Shown here one piece after another: positions 19,565 through 28,580 of a stretch of 64,000 bases of DNA. Below the pieces are notes generated by a model, which did no database searches, had not been told where the DNA came from, and worked only from the letters and a program-made list of their open reading frames with translations. Made by a program: the position numbers and the translations under genes. Numbering within the stretch: position 1 is the stretch's first letter; every line of letters starts with the position of its first letter. The DNA is from SG8-4 sp964598225 (GTDB lineage Bacteria; Planctomycetota; Phycisphaerae; Sedimentisphaerales; Anaerobacaceae). The stretch spans positions 1 through 64,000 of the forward strand of contig CAZRBG010000021.1 in assembly GCA_964598225.1 (NCBI GenBank), in the 5' to 3' direction.

Positions 19565-22270
19565 ATGTCAGAAGAAATCAAAGTTACCATAGACGGCACG
19601 GAGTTAGCAGGCAGCCCCGGACAATCCATTCTGGATTTGGCGCTCGAAAACAACATTGAGATTCCGAATCTCTGCCACGACCCGCGGCTCACGCCAACCG
19701 GCTCGTGCAGGATGTGTCTGGTGGAAGTCGAGGGCCAAAATCAGCCGATAGCCTCATGCACGCTCGAGATTCAGCCGGGCATGGCAGTCCGGACCGAAAC
19801 CGAGGAAATCAGCGACATCAGGCGCACTATTCTTGAACTGCTGTTCTACGAGCACTGCGGCTCCTGCACGACCTGCGATGAAAACGGCCAGTGCAAGCTC
19901 CAAAACTACGCTTACGAATACCAGCTCGACTTGGAATCGCTGGACCAGGGATTCATCACCAGGCCCGAACCCAACTATACGACCGGCAATCTCGCGCTGG
20001 AGTACGATCCTCGAAAGTGCATTCGCTGCGGGCGATGCGTGCGGATATGCGACGAAGTGCAAATGGCCCACGCCCTGACATTCAAAAATCGGGCCGCCGA
20101 CACGGTGGTAACCACGGCGTTCGACGTGCCTTTGAACGAATCGACTTGTGTGCTCTGCGGCCAGTGCATCTCAACATGTCCCACGGGAGCGCTGTACGAC
20201 CGCTCGGCTATCGGCCAGGGCCAGGCGAAAGACCTGATCAAGACAAGAACGACCTGCGTCTATTGCGGCGTGGGCTGTCAGATCTACCTTAACGTCAATC
20301 CGAAAAAGAACCTGATAGTCAGAGCCACCAGCGAAATCGGGTGCATACCCAATGACGGCAATCTCTGCGTCAAGGGCCGCTTCGGCATGGACTTCGTGGC
20401 CCACCCGGACAGGCTTAAGACGCCCCTGATAAGACGTAACGGCAGCCTCGAAAAAGCGACGTGGGACGAAGCAATCAGCGTGATTGCTAAAAATCTCAAG
20501 AAGATAAAATCCGAGTCAGGCCCGGACAGCATAGCGGGCCTGTCCTCGGCCAAGTGTACGAACGAGGACAACTATGTCTTTCAGAAGTTCATCCGCGCCG
20601 CAATCGGAACCAACAATGTCGATCACTGCGCCCGCTTGTGCCATTCCTCCACCGTCGCAGGTCTGGCGCGAGCCTTCGGCAGCGGTGCAATGACGAATTC
20701 CATCGACGAATTCAGGAACGCAGGCTGCATATTCGTCATAGGCTCGAACACTCCGGAAGCACATCCGGTAATCGCAATCGGCATCAGAGAGGCGGTAGTT
20801 AAGAACGGGGCCGAGCTTATCGTCGCCGATCCCAGAGAAATTGAACTCGTTCGCTACGCAAAGTTTCATTTACAGCAGCGGCCCGGCAGCGACGTCGCCC
20901 TGATAAACGCCATGATGAACGTCATCATCGAAGAAGGCTTGCACGACGAGGACTACATAAAACAGCGCACCGAGGGTTTCGAGCAAGTGGCTGAGGCAGT
21001 CGGGGAGATGACGCCTGAAAAGGCCGAAAAGATCACCACCGTCCCGGCCGAGGCAATACGTGAAGCGGCACGCACATACGCGAAGGCCGATAGTTCGAGC
21101 ATAGTGTTCAGCATGGGAATCACCCAGCATACCACCGGAACTGAAAACGTCCTGTCGCTTGCGAACCTCGCGATGCTGACGGGCAACGTCGGCAAGGAAT
21201 CGGCCGGAGTTAATCCCCTGAGAGGTCAGAATAACGTCCAGGGCGCATGCGACCTCGGGGCTCTGCCCAACGTGTATCCGGGATATCAGTCGGTGGAAGA
21301 TGCCGGGATACACGCCAAGTTCGAAGAGGCGTGGGACACGAAACTCTCGGACAAGACGGGGCTGACTGTCGTGGAGATATTCCATGCCATCGAAGAAGAC
21401 AAAGTCCGGGCGCTATACCTGATGGGCGAGAATCCGGCGCTGTCGGACCCCAATCTCAACCGCACTCGCAAGGCTCTTGAAAAGGTAGAGTTCCTGGTAT
21501 CACAGGATTTATTCCTCTCCGAATCAGGTGAATACGCAAACGTCGTTCTCCCTGCGTACAGTTTTGCGGAAAAAGACGGCACTTTCACCAATACCGAGCG
21601 GCGTATTCAGCGAGTGCGAAAAGCGGTGACTCCGCCGGGCCAAACGCGGGACGACTGGAGGATTATTTGCGATGTTTCCACGGCGATGGGCTTGCCGATG
21701 CAATACGAAAATGCCTCGCAGATAATGGACGAGATCGCGTCAGTCTCGCCTATCTACGGCGGAATCGCCTACGACAGGATCGAATCTGTCGGCCTGCAGT
21801 GGCCGTGTCTCGACAGGGACCACCCCGGCACAAAATACCTCCACGAGGGTGAATTCAAACGCGGCAAAGGCAAGTTCCACCCCGTGCGATTCAGGGCCCC
21901 GGCGGAGATACCCGATCAGGATTTCCCGATGATTCTTTCGACCGGCAGGCAGTTATACCAGTTCCATACAGGCACATTATCTCGCAGGTCTTCGGCCATC
22001 GACCAGAAATCGCCGAACGGGTACGTAGAGATTCACTTCAAGGACGCCGAAAAATACGGCATCGAAGACGGGGACTCTGTGGAGGTCATCACGACGCGGG
22101 GTAAGGTCACGACCAAAGCGAGCGTCGGCACTCAGGTCGCACGCGGCTGGCTGTTCATGCCGTTCCACTTCGCCGAAGGCCCCGCGAATATGCTTACCAA
22201 CGACGCCCTCGATCCGATCGCCAAGATACCGGAATACAAGGTATGTGCCGCGAAAATAAAGCCACTGTAA
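19565..22270 (+). CDS. fdhF: Formate dehydrogenase catalytic subunit (Mo/W-bisMGD, Cys type)
   Basis: A 901-residue soluble formate dehydrogenase alpha subunit. Order: [2Fe-2S] ferredoxin domain (Cys37, 48, 51, 65), the NuoG-type His-Cys3 cluster (His97, Cys101, 104, 110), two [4Fe-4S] clusters (Cys152/155/158/162 and 195/198/201/205), the molybdopterin-domain cluster (Cys231, 234, 238, 268), the metal ligand Cys359 followed by His360 (CARLCHSS), and the C-terminal MGD-binding domain. Cysteine, not selenocysteine, is the metal ligand. There is no signal peptide, so it is cytoplasmic. It lies five bases after the fusion flavoprotein, its presumed electron partner. With fhs and folD nearby it probably makes or consumes formate for one-carbon metabolism. 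Confidence 0.95.
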   Translation: MSEEIKVTIDGTELAGSPGQSILDLALENNIEIPNLCHDPRLTPTGSCRMCLVEVEGQNQPIASCTLEIQPGMAVRTETEEISDIRRTILELLFYEHCGSCTTCDENGQCKLQNYAYEYQLDLESLDQGFITRPEPNYTTGNLALEYDPRKCIRCGRCVRICDEVQMAHALTFKNRAADTVVTTAFDVPLNESTCVLCGQCISTCPTGALYDRSAIGQGQAKDLIKTRTTCVYCGVGCQIYLNVNPKKNLIVRATSEIGCIPNDGNLCVKGRFGMDFVAHPDRLKTPLIRRNGSLEKATWDEAISVIAKNLKKIKSESGPDSIAGLSSAKCTNEDNYVFQKFIRAAIGTNNVDHCARLCHSSTVAGLARAFGSGAMTNSIDEFRNAGCIFVIGSNTPEAHPVIAIGIREAVVKNGAELIVADPREIELVRYAKFHLQQRPGSDVALINAMMNVIIEEGLHDEDYIKQRTEGFEQVAEAVGEMTPEKAEKITTVPAEAIREAARTYAKADSSSIVFSMGITQHTTGTENVLSLANLAMLTGNVGKESAGVNPLRGQNNVQGACDLGALPNVYPGYQSVEDAGIHAKFEEAWDTKLSDKTGLTVVEIFHAIEEDKVRALYLMGENPALSDPNLNRTRKALEKVEFLVSQDLFLSESGEYANVVLPAYSFAEKDGTFTNTERRIQRVRKAVTPPGQTRDDWRIICDVSTAMGLPMQYENASQIMDEIASVSPIYGGIAYDRIESVGLQWPCLDRDHPGTKYLHEGEFKRGKGKFHPVRFRAPAEIPDQDFPMILSTGRQLYQFHTGTLSRRSSAIDQKSPNGYVEIHFKDAEKYGIEDGDSVEVITTRGKVTTKASVGTQVARGWLFMPFHFAEGPANMLTNDALDPIAKIPEYKVCAAKIKPL

Positions 22271-22312
22271 CCAACACAACTAACAGAACACAGAAACTAA
22301 GGAACAGAAACA

Positions 22313-23206
22313 ATGTCTACACAGAAAAACAGTAAGCTCTCACGACGCACTTTCGTACGCAACGCTTCTCTGACGGCAGCCGGGGCGGCCGCAGGATCCC
22401 TAACTCACACGGCAATCGGCGGCGCCTCAGAAGGCGTCGAACGCATCGTTAAGAACGGCCGCATCAATCAGTCCGCCTGTAAGTGGTGCTATCGCAAACA
22501 GAGCCTCGAAGAACTCTGCGCGATCGGCAAAAAAATGGGCCTCAAGGCAATCGACCTGGTTGGACCGAATGGTTTCTCGACTCTCAAGAAGCACGGGCTG
22601 GAATCCTCGATGGTCGGCTCGCACAGTCTCACAAAAGGGATGAACAATAAGGACTATCACGCCGATTGCATTCGCAAAATGCGCGACGCCATCGATGCGG
22701 CCGCGGATGCGGGATTCCGAAACGTCATTAGCTTTTCCGGCAACAGAGAAGGCATCCCGGATGACGTCGGAGTCGACAACGCCGTCGAAGGGTACAAGGA
22801 GATCGTCGGTCACGCGGAAAAGAAGAAGATCTATATATGCATCGAGTATCTTAACAGCAAGGTCAACCACGAGGGTTACATGTTCGACAACATGGCGTGG
22901 GGCGTCGAGGTCTGCAAAAGGGTCGGCTCGGATCGTCTGAAGATCCTGTACGACATCTATCACGCTCAGATTATGGAAGGTGATATAATTCGCACGATCC
23001 GGGACTACCACCAGTACATCGGCCACTACCACACCGGCGGTAATCCCGGCCGAAATGAAATCGACCATACGCAGGAACTGTACTATCCGGCAATCATGGA
23101 GGCCATCGCCGAGACCGGATATGAGGGTTACGTAGCTCATGAGTTCATCCCGAAGAAAGACCCGATCGAGTCTCTCGCTTATGCCGTGCGAATTTGTGAC
23201 GTCTGA
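22313..23206 (+). CDS. Tat-exported TIM-barrel isomerase-like protein (hydroxypyruvate isomerase family)
   Basis: A 297-residue protein with a twin-arginine signal (SRRTFVRNASL, Arg11-Arg12, then a hydrophobic stretch to about residue 39) and a xylose-isomerase-type TIM barrel (AP endonuclease family 2). Metal-binding and catalytic acidic positions are plausible in CIEYLNSK, LYDIYHAQ, GHYHTGGNPGRNEID and VAHEFIP, as in hydroxypyruvate isomerases. Tat-exported members of this family are frequent in Planctomycetota and probably process sugars outside the cytoplasm; the true substrate is unknown. It follows fdhF by 42 bp, with no obvious metabolic link. Confidence 0.82.
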   Translation: MSTQKNSKLSRRTFVRNASLTAAGAAAGSLTHTAIGGASEGVERIVKNGRINQSACKWCYRKQSLEELCAIGKKMGLKAIDLVGPNGFSTLKKHGLESSMVGSHSLTKGMNNKDYHADCIRKMRDAIDAAADAGFRNVISFSGNREGIPDDVGVDNAVEGYKEIVGHAEKKKIYICIEYLNSKVNHEGYMFDNMAWGVEVCKRVGSDRLKILYDIYHAQIMEGDIIRTIRDYHQYIGHYHTGGNPGRNEIDHTQELYYPAIMEAIAETGYEGYVAHEFIPKKDPIESLAYAVRICDV

Positions 23207-23208
23207 GT

Positions 23209-23790
23209 ATGTGGAAGCTCAAAGAGCCAAAGCCGGTAAAGCTCATAGTGGGGATTCTGGCCTCGAACTATCACTGTCTGAACGCGGCGGCCGAGTTGTT
23301 GACGGATAAGATCGGCCACACCGATTTCAAGAGCGAAGTGTGGCCGTTCGACAAGACCGACTACTACAAGGAGCAAACCGGCCCCCGCATTCTGAGGCAG
23401 TTTCTGAGCTTCGAGCGGCTTATCGAGCCGGGAAGACTCGCAAAAATAAAACTGCGCACCAACAAGCTCGAACGGAAACTGGCCAAAAAGCTGGCTTTCC
23501 CGCTGCCGAGACCGGTGAATCTCGATCCGGGGATTATCGAGCCTTCGAAACTCGTGCTCGCTACAACAAAAAACTATTCGCATCGTATATATATCGGTCG
23601 AAAAATGTACGCCGAAGTAACACTGATTTACGACAAAGGCCGCTGGAAGCCTTTGGATTATACTTATCCGGATTACAGGCAGCAATGCTACTTCGACTTC
23701 TTCGAAAATGTCAGGACCCGGCTGCTGGAGCAGTTGAGGTTGTTCGAGCGCAGGAAACTCTACAGACTCCACGGAAAACGTAAGGCTTGA
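23209..23790 (+). CDS. DUF4416 family protein
   Basis: A 193-residue protein matching DUF4416: N-terminal KLIVGILASN, a middle section with FSFERLIEPGRLAKIKLRTN-like spacing, then TKNYSHRIYIGRKMYAEVTLIY and the tail YPDYRQQCYFDFF. It is cytoplasmic, with no signal or membrane segment. Members are often annotated as GTP-binding, but no P-loop is visible here, so I leave the function open. It starts two bases after the preceding stop, and its own stop overlaps the start of the MraY-like gene, so it lies within one transcription unit. Confidence 0.82.
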   Translation: MWKLKEPKPVKLIVGILASNYHCLNAAAELLTDKIGHTDFKSEVWPFDKTDYYKEQTGPRILRQFLSFERLIEPGRLAKIKLRTNKLERKLAKKLAFPLPRPVNLDPGIIEPSKLVLATTKNYSHRIYIGRKMYAEVTLIYDKGRWKPLDYTYPDYRQQCYFDFFENVRTRLLEQLRLFERRKLYRLHGKRKA

Positions 23791-24878
23791 TTGCACTTGC
23801 TATAGCTCTGCTTGCAGGATCGTTCGCGATCTCGGCGGCTCTTACCGCCGGAGTGAGACGCTTGATGCTGCGCGCTGATTTCGTGTCCCGGCCCGCACCG
23901 GACCGATACCAACCCGAAAAACAGCGTGTCGTCCCCCTGGGCGGAGGCATCGCGATCTCGGCAACACTGTTGATTATCATCCTTGGCGCTATGGCATTTA
24001 TGAGATTCCTCGTCGCGCCGGGTCATTTAGGCTGGATCGCCGAGCGAGCCAACGTGAAAGCGGCCGATTTCCTGGCCAGGAGCAATGAACTGCTCATTAT
24101 AGTGGCGAGTGTAGTAGTCCTGTTTGCAGTGGGCCTGTGGGACGACTGGAAACAGTTGGGACCATTATTCAAACTTGCCGTGCAATTCGCGGTTGCGATT
24201 GTCGCCGCGGCGTTTGCGGAAATAAGGGTCGAGCTTTTCATCGAGAGCACACTGATCTCTTCATTGCTGTCCGCATTCTGGATCGTGTTGATTATCAACT
24301 CTTTTAATTTCCTCGACAACATGGACGGCGCCTCAGCCGGAATCGCGGTAATCGTCAGCTCAATCCTGTTCGTCGCGGCGGCGTTCAGCGGCCAGGTCTT
24401 CGTCGGCGGCATGGCGCTGGTCTTTATCGGGACGCTCGCAGGTTTCCTGGTCTTCAACTTCCCTCCTGCGAAGATATTCATGGGCGACGCCGGCTCACTC
24501 GTTGTCGGCTTTTTCGTAGCGCTTCTGAGCCTGCGCACGACCTATTACCAAGAAGCGCAAAGCGGCCTATGGTATCCAATTTTCATGCCGTTAATTGTTA
24601 TGGCTGTGCCGCTATATGATTTCATCAGTGTCACTCTGCTGCGAATAAGCCAGGGCAAAAGCCCGTTCGTGGGTGACACGCAGCACTTCTCCCACCGCCT
24701 GAAACGACACGGCCTGACAGATGCACAAACAGTCCTGACGCTGTATCTTGCTACGCTCTGTACGGGTCTCGGTGCAACATTTCTGTATCAGGTCGATTTG
24801 ACGGGAACAATCTTAATCTTCGCACAGACAATTTTGGTGCTGTCGATAATCGCCGTATTCGAATCCACATCGAAATGA
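23787..24878 (+). CDS. MraY/WecA-type undecaprenyl-phosphate sugar-1-phosphate transferase
   Basis: A 363-residue polytopic membrane enzyme that moves a sugar-1-phosphate from a UDP-sugar to undecaprenyl phosphate, starting a surface polysaccharide. About ten membrane helices alternate with cytoplasmic loops carrying the family's acidic motifs: LWDDWKQLGP (about 115), NSFNFLDNMDG (about 172) and KIFMGDAGS (about 232). It resembles WecA/TagO more than MraY of peptidoglycan. The start is a TTG overlapping the previous stop (TTGA) after TAAGG; the first helix begins at once, so no longer N-terminus is missing. An O-antigen-ligase-like gene follows. Confidence 0.9.
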   Translation: MIALAIALLAGSFAISAALTAGVRRLMLRADFVSRPAPDRYQPEKQRVVPLGGGIAISATLLIIILGAMAFMRFLVAPGHLGWIAERANVKAADFLARSNELLIIVASVVVLFAVGLWDDWKQLGPLFKLAVQFAVAIVAAAFAEIRVELFIESTLISSLLSAFWIVLIINSFNFLDNMDGASAGIAVIVSSILFVAAAFSGQVFVGGMALVFIGTLAGFLVFNFPPAKIFMGDAGSLVVGFFVALLSLRTTYYQEAQSGLWYPIFMPLIVMAVPLYDFISVTLLRISQGKSPFVGDTQHFSHRLKRHGLTDAQTVLTLYLATLCTGLGATFLYQVDLTGTILIFAQTILVLSIIAVFESTSK

Positions 24879-24887
24879 ATTGGGGAG

Positions 24888-25020
24888 CCGCGAAGACACA
24901 AAGACACGAAGGAAAAAGGAATGGATTTTGAAGAAACCTCACAGAGAGAAGAGAAGATTGCTGCCGAGATAGTATAAAAAGAATTATTCTATAATCTTGG
25001 TGTCTTCGTGCCTTTGTGGC
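24888..25020. repeat. GAAGACAC palindromic repeat
   Basis: The left arm at 24888-24913 (GCCGCGAAGACACAAAG...) and the right arm at 24996-25020 are imperfect complements of about 25 nt (roughly 20 matches), separated by an AT-rich loop. The element fills the gap between the transferase and the ligase-like gene. Confidence 0.6.
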
Positions 25021-25037
25021 TATTTCAATAACCGAAA

Positions 25038-27356
25038 ATGAGTAAGTATGCGAATAACCCTAAAAGCAAGAGGCTTACGTATCTCGAATACGCCCTGCTG
25101 GGGCTGTGCCTTTGTGTGATCGCGCTTCGTTGCACTTACACCGAGGGGCCGCCGATGCAGTCTACAACCACCGCAGCAAATCTCGGTGACAACTTGTATA
25201 GCCTGTCGGTATCGGCCGTCTTGATTTTCTCGTTCATCCTTTGGATAGTGGTGAAGTTCTGGGGCAACCGATTCTCATATCGCGTTACAGGAATTGAAAT
25301 CGGTTTGGGGATGTTCTGCCTTGCCGCCATCATCGCTGGTATTGCGGCATCAGATAAGCGGCTGGCAATCACCGATGTCGCAGTTTTTCTGGCGCCGGCG
25401 CTAATGGCGCTTCTGCTTGTGCAAATCCTTGACTCGTATCAGAAGATCAAGATCGTGCTTGCGGTTATCGCCGCATTGGGGGCTGTCTCGGCCTTTCAGT
25501 CTATCTGGCAATGGCAAATCGACAACGCGGCAATGATTGAAGAATACGAAAGAGATCCTCAGAGCCTGCTCGAGCCGCTGGGCATCGATCCCGGCACATT
25601 CCAGCAGTTTCTCTTCGAGCACAGGTTGTATTCCAAAGGCGTACGCGGATTTTTCACTACGCGAAATTCAGCCGGATCGTTCGCCCTGATGGCGCTGTTT
25701 TCCGGGATTGTTTTACTCTCAGAGAAATTCAAAAAACACAAGTCCGACGCCGGCGACTCTTTGTATCTGCTCGGCTGCGGCTTAATCGTGGCGATCATTT
25801 TCTTTAATCTGGTCCTCACGCGCAGCAAGGGTGCGTTCATCGGCCTGTTTCTTGCCGCAGTGGCATACGGCATCATTCGGGCATTTGGCAACACGCTAAA
25901 AACTCACAGGAAAGCCGTGCTGGTTGTCTGCGTGTTGTTTAGCACTGCCGTCGCCGGCGCAATCGCTTTCTACGGCGTAGAGCGTGACCGGCTCCCCGGC
26001 GGCGGTTCGATGCTCGTCAGATGGCAGTACTGGCGCGCATCGGGACAAATGTATGCCGATCACAAATTCACCGGCGTCGGGCCGGGCAACTTCGGACACT
26101 TTTATCCGCACTACAAACCGCCCGCCGCTCTGGAATCCGTATCTGATCCTCATAATTTTGCGCTTAGCATCCTGACTCAGTACGGTCCGCTGGGCCTGAT
26201 TGGTTTCTTGCTTATGTTAGTCCTGCCAATATGGACAATGACCTCTCCCGGCGACATAGATACATCAATCCAAGCCGCCGACCACCAAACGTCATTTCAG
26301 AAACCGGCCACCATATTTGCTGTTGTGATTTCCGCGGCCTTGCTACTCATCCGACCCGTTCTTATGGCGGCAGCGCAGGCTGATGCATTCGCCGTCATCA
26401 TATATCTGATAGTCACGGTCTACGTCGCGCCGGTGGCTGTATTCTTTATTGCATTTATTCTTGTCGCCGGACCATTGCGTAAAGAGCGGCAGAAAGGAGT
26501 CGAGACGCCAAACACAAATACCTCGGTGCTCCTTTTCTGTGCCGTCCTGGCGGTCGTACTTCATAACCTCATAGACTTTGCGATCTTTGAGCCGGGGGTC
26601 CTCACGGCTTTCTGGGCCGTATTTGCCTGCCTGATTGCGGCTCACGTGCACAGAAAACCTCTACCTCAAATATCGTTCAAGACGGCGCCCTCTATGAGAC
26701 TGTCTGCGGCGGTCGGCGCCATCGCAATGCCGATAGTATATTTCAATTATGTGCTGGCGCCTGCGGCGCAAAGTGCGATTAACATCCAACGGGCAAACGA
26801 AATGGTCTCCGCGGGGCGTTTTCAGGATGCACATCAGCATCTGGAGCAAGCCGCTGAGGCCGATCCTCTCAGTGCGAGCGCGCCGGCCTTCAACGGCAGA
26901 TTATACCTGCACCGTTTCGGATCAAGACCGGGTAACGATCCGGCTTTGCTGATGCGAGCGGCCGAGTGGCTGAAAAAGGCGATAGAGCGCAACAGTGCGG
27001 CCTTCAAAAATTACGAGCGCTTGACCGATGCGTACATGCAGCTTGCGGAAAACTCGCCGGGGCGGCAAAGAGCGGATTGGCTCGACAAGGCTCTCGATGC
27101 CGCTTCCGAGGCGATCGAACGTTACCCCGGCTGCGGCCGATTGCACTTCAAGCTGGCGCAGGTCGCCGAGCAATTGGGTAAAACCGGGGTGGCGACCGAG
27201 CATTACGCCAGAGCAGTAAAGATCGAAGACGCATACCGGGACCAGTTTCGAAGGATATACCCGGAGAGAGAAGAAGTCATAAGCAGGCTCGGGGAAGAGA
27301 GATACTCCGACGCTCAGCAAAGACTTAAGTTGCTTCGCGAATCTCCGTCATCATGA
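25038..27356 (+). CDS. O-antigen ligase / polymerase-like membrane protein with C-terminal TPRs
   Basis: A 772-residue protein. About 12 membrane helices span residues 15-570. A large outside loop carries the Wzy_C-type motif (RWQYWRASGQMY...FTGVGPGNFGHFY), the signature of O-antigen ligases and polymerases, which move lipid-linked glycans. Residues 590-770 form TPR repeats (ANEMVSAGRFQDAHQHLEQAAEADP and similar), as in several bacterial oligosaccharyl-transfer proteins where TPRs help choose the acceptor. With the preceding MraY/WecA-type gene it suggests a surface glycan or protein O-glycosylation route. Acceptor and glycan are unknown. Confidence 0.85.
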   Translation: MSKYANNPKSKRLTYLEYALLGLCLCVIALRCTYTEGPPMQSTTTAANLGDNLYSLSVSAVLIFSFILWIVVKFWGNRFSYRVTGIEIGLGMFCLAAIIAGIAASDKRLAITDVAVFLAPALMALLLVQILDSYQKIKIVLAVIAALGAVSAFQSIWQWQIDNAAMIEEYERDPQSLLEPLGIDPGTFQQFLFEHRLYSKGVRGFFTTRNSAGSFALMALFSGIVLLSEKFKKHKSDAGDSLYLLGCGLIVAIIFFNLVLTRSKGAFIGLFLAAVAYGIIRAFGNTLKTHRKAVLVVCVLFSTAVAGAIAFYGVERDRLPGGGSMLVRWQYWRASGQMYADHKFTGVGPGNFGHFYPHYKPPAALESVSDPHNFALSILTQYGPLGLIGFLLMLVLPIWTMTSPGDIDTSIQAADHQTSFQKPATIFAVVISAALLLIRPVLMAAAQADAFAVIIYLIVTVYVAPVAVFFIAFILVAGPLRKERQKGVETPNTNTSVLLFCAVLAVVLHNLIDFAIFEPGVLTAFWAVFACLIAAHVHRKPLPQISFKTAPSMRLSAAVGAIAMPIVYFNYVLAPAAQSAINIQRANEMVSAGRFQDAHQHLEQAAEADPLSASAPAFNGRLYLHRFGSRPGNDPALLMRAAEWLKKAIERNSAAFKNYERLTDAYMQLAENSPGRQRADWLDKALDAASEAIERYPGCGRLHFKLAQVAEQLGKTGVATEHYARAVKIEDAYRDQFRRIYPEREEVISRLGEERYSDAQQRLKLLRESPSS

Positions 27357-27367
27357 CGGAATATGCA

Positions 27368-28117
27368 CTACGAGATTTGAGCGATTGTTTCTTCGGGTAT
27401 GTCGAAATTTGCGTAAGCGTTCTGGACGTCATCGTGGTCGTCGAACGCCTCCATCAAAGAGATAATTCTTCGTGCCGTTTGCGAGTCTTCGATGTCGATA
27501 GTGTTTTGCGGCACCATCGAAATTTCGGCTACTTCGGTGGGGATTTCTTTTTCCTCCAGCGTTTGCTTGAGCTTCTCGAATGCGCCGGGATCGCAGGTTA
27601 TCTCGTAGACTTCGCCCGCCGCTTCCATATCATCGGCGCCGGCGTTGAGTGCGATTTCCATTAACTGATCTTCGTCCGTCGCTCCAATATCAACCGTGAT
27701 AAGCCCCTTCTTGCTGAACATCCAGCTTACGCAGCCGCTGGTTCCCAGCGAGCCGCCGTGCTTCTCGAAAATTCGCTTGATTTCGGGGCCTGTGCGGTTT
27801 CGGTTGTCCGTCAGAGCTTCGACCATTATCGCAACGCCGCTCGGCCCGTAGCCTTCGTAGAGAGCTTCTTCATAGCTGACGCCCTCGATATCGCCCGTGC
27901 CCTTCTTGACGGCCTTTTCAATCGTCTCTTTTGGCATATTTGCCGCTTTGGCCTTGTCGATGGCGTAGCGCAGACTCAAGTTCGTTGTCGGGTCCCCGCC
28001 GCCCTGCCTGGCCGCGACAATCAGCATTCGAGCTACCTTGCTCCATGCCTTGCCGCGCTTGGCATCGACAGCCGCTTTTTTATGTTTTATTCCAGCCCAG
28101 TGTGAATGACCTGCCAT
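27368..28117 (-). CDS. yebC: YebC/TACO1 family protein
   Basis: A 249-residue cytoplasmic protein of the YebC/PmpR/TACO1 family, which includes DNA-binding regulators and factors that relieve ribosome stalling at proline stretches. The family start MAGHSHWAGIKHKKAAVDAKR fixes the ATG at 28117, ten codons inside a longer open frame. YEGYGPSGVAIMVEALTDNRNRT and the acidic C-terminal domain are intact. It converges on the O-antigen-ligase-like gene with an 11-bp gap. The length matches the family. Confidence 0.95.
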   Translation of the reverse strand: MAGHSHWAGIKHKKAAVDAKRGKAWSKVARMLIVAARQGGGDPTTNLSLRYAIDKAKAANMPKETIEKAVKKGTGDIEGVSYEEALYEGYGPSGVAIMVEALTDNRNRTGPEIKRIFEKHGGSLGTSGCVSWMFSKKGLITVDIGATDEDQLMEIALNAGADDMEAAGEVYEITCDPGAFEKLKQTLEEKEIPTEVAEISMVPQNTIDIEDSQTARRIISLMEAFDDHDDVQNAYANFDIPEETIAQIS

Positions 28118-28204
28118 TTCTGCTCCAATCTCATACCATAAAACCAAAAATCATAGACGGCAGATTATACCGCGCTTTGCCTTTCGAGTAAGCAATTTTT
28201 TCGT

Positions 28205-28277
28205 GGCGAGGGCGTCCCGCCCTTGTGTGTCGCGGGCATCTTGCCTGCGCGTGTCGAGGGCGAGACGCCTTCGACAC
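28205..28277. repeat. GGGCG/CGCCC palindromic repeat cluster
   Basis: GGCGAGGGCGTCCCGCCC is followed by GCGGGCATCTTGCC and then a hairpin at 28251-28277 (GTGTCGAGGGCG pairing with CGCCTTCGACAC). These are REP-like sequences between yebC and the prepilin remnant. Confidence 0.5.
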
Positions 28278-28326
28278 GAACGAGCATTTTCCGCTTATCT
28301 GCTGTCAGCTCTAAAGCGATAGATGT

Positions 28327-28552
28327 TCAGTAGTCCTTGAACACTTTCATCCAGAGTGGCCAGTCATCCGGCAGCACCCCGCCCGCTTTAGTCCAGGGAC
28401 CCTTTACGTCATAGTTCCGATGCCACTTCAACGCCCTTGTGCACAACGCGAGGAGTCCTACGAACACCACGATACTCAGCGCCACCAGAAGCTCTAACCG
28501 CGTGAGTGCTTTTTGTTTGCCGATGGACGGAATCTTGCCTATATTTATACAT
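28327..28552 (-). pseudogene. Miniature prepilin-like gene with a frameshift
   Basis: On the minus strand, an ATG at 28552 opens a frame reading MYKYRQDSVHRQTK. After a run of five A at about 28512-28516 the plus-one frame reads ALTRLELLVALSIVVFVGL, a textbook class III prepilin-like N-terminal helix with Glu5 preserved. It then continues to a stop at 28327-28329 (tail DDWPLWMKVFKDY). Removing one A would give one protein of about 74 residues. As written, the hydrophobic frame has no ATG, GTG or TTG. It lies 28 bp downstream of the Gfo/Idh gene, so it may once have been co-transcribed. A sequencing error in the A-run or a true pseudogene would both explain it. Confidence 0.55.
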
Positions 28553-28580
28553 CTGCGAATATGTACGGCACATCAGAGTC

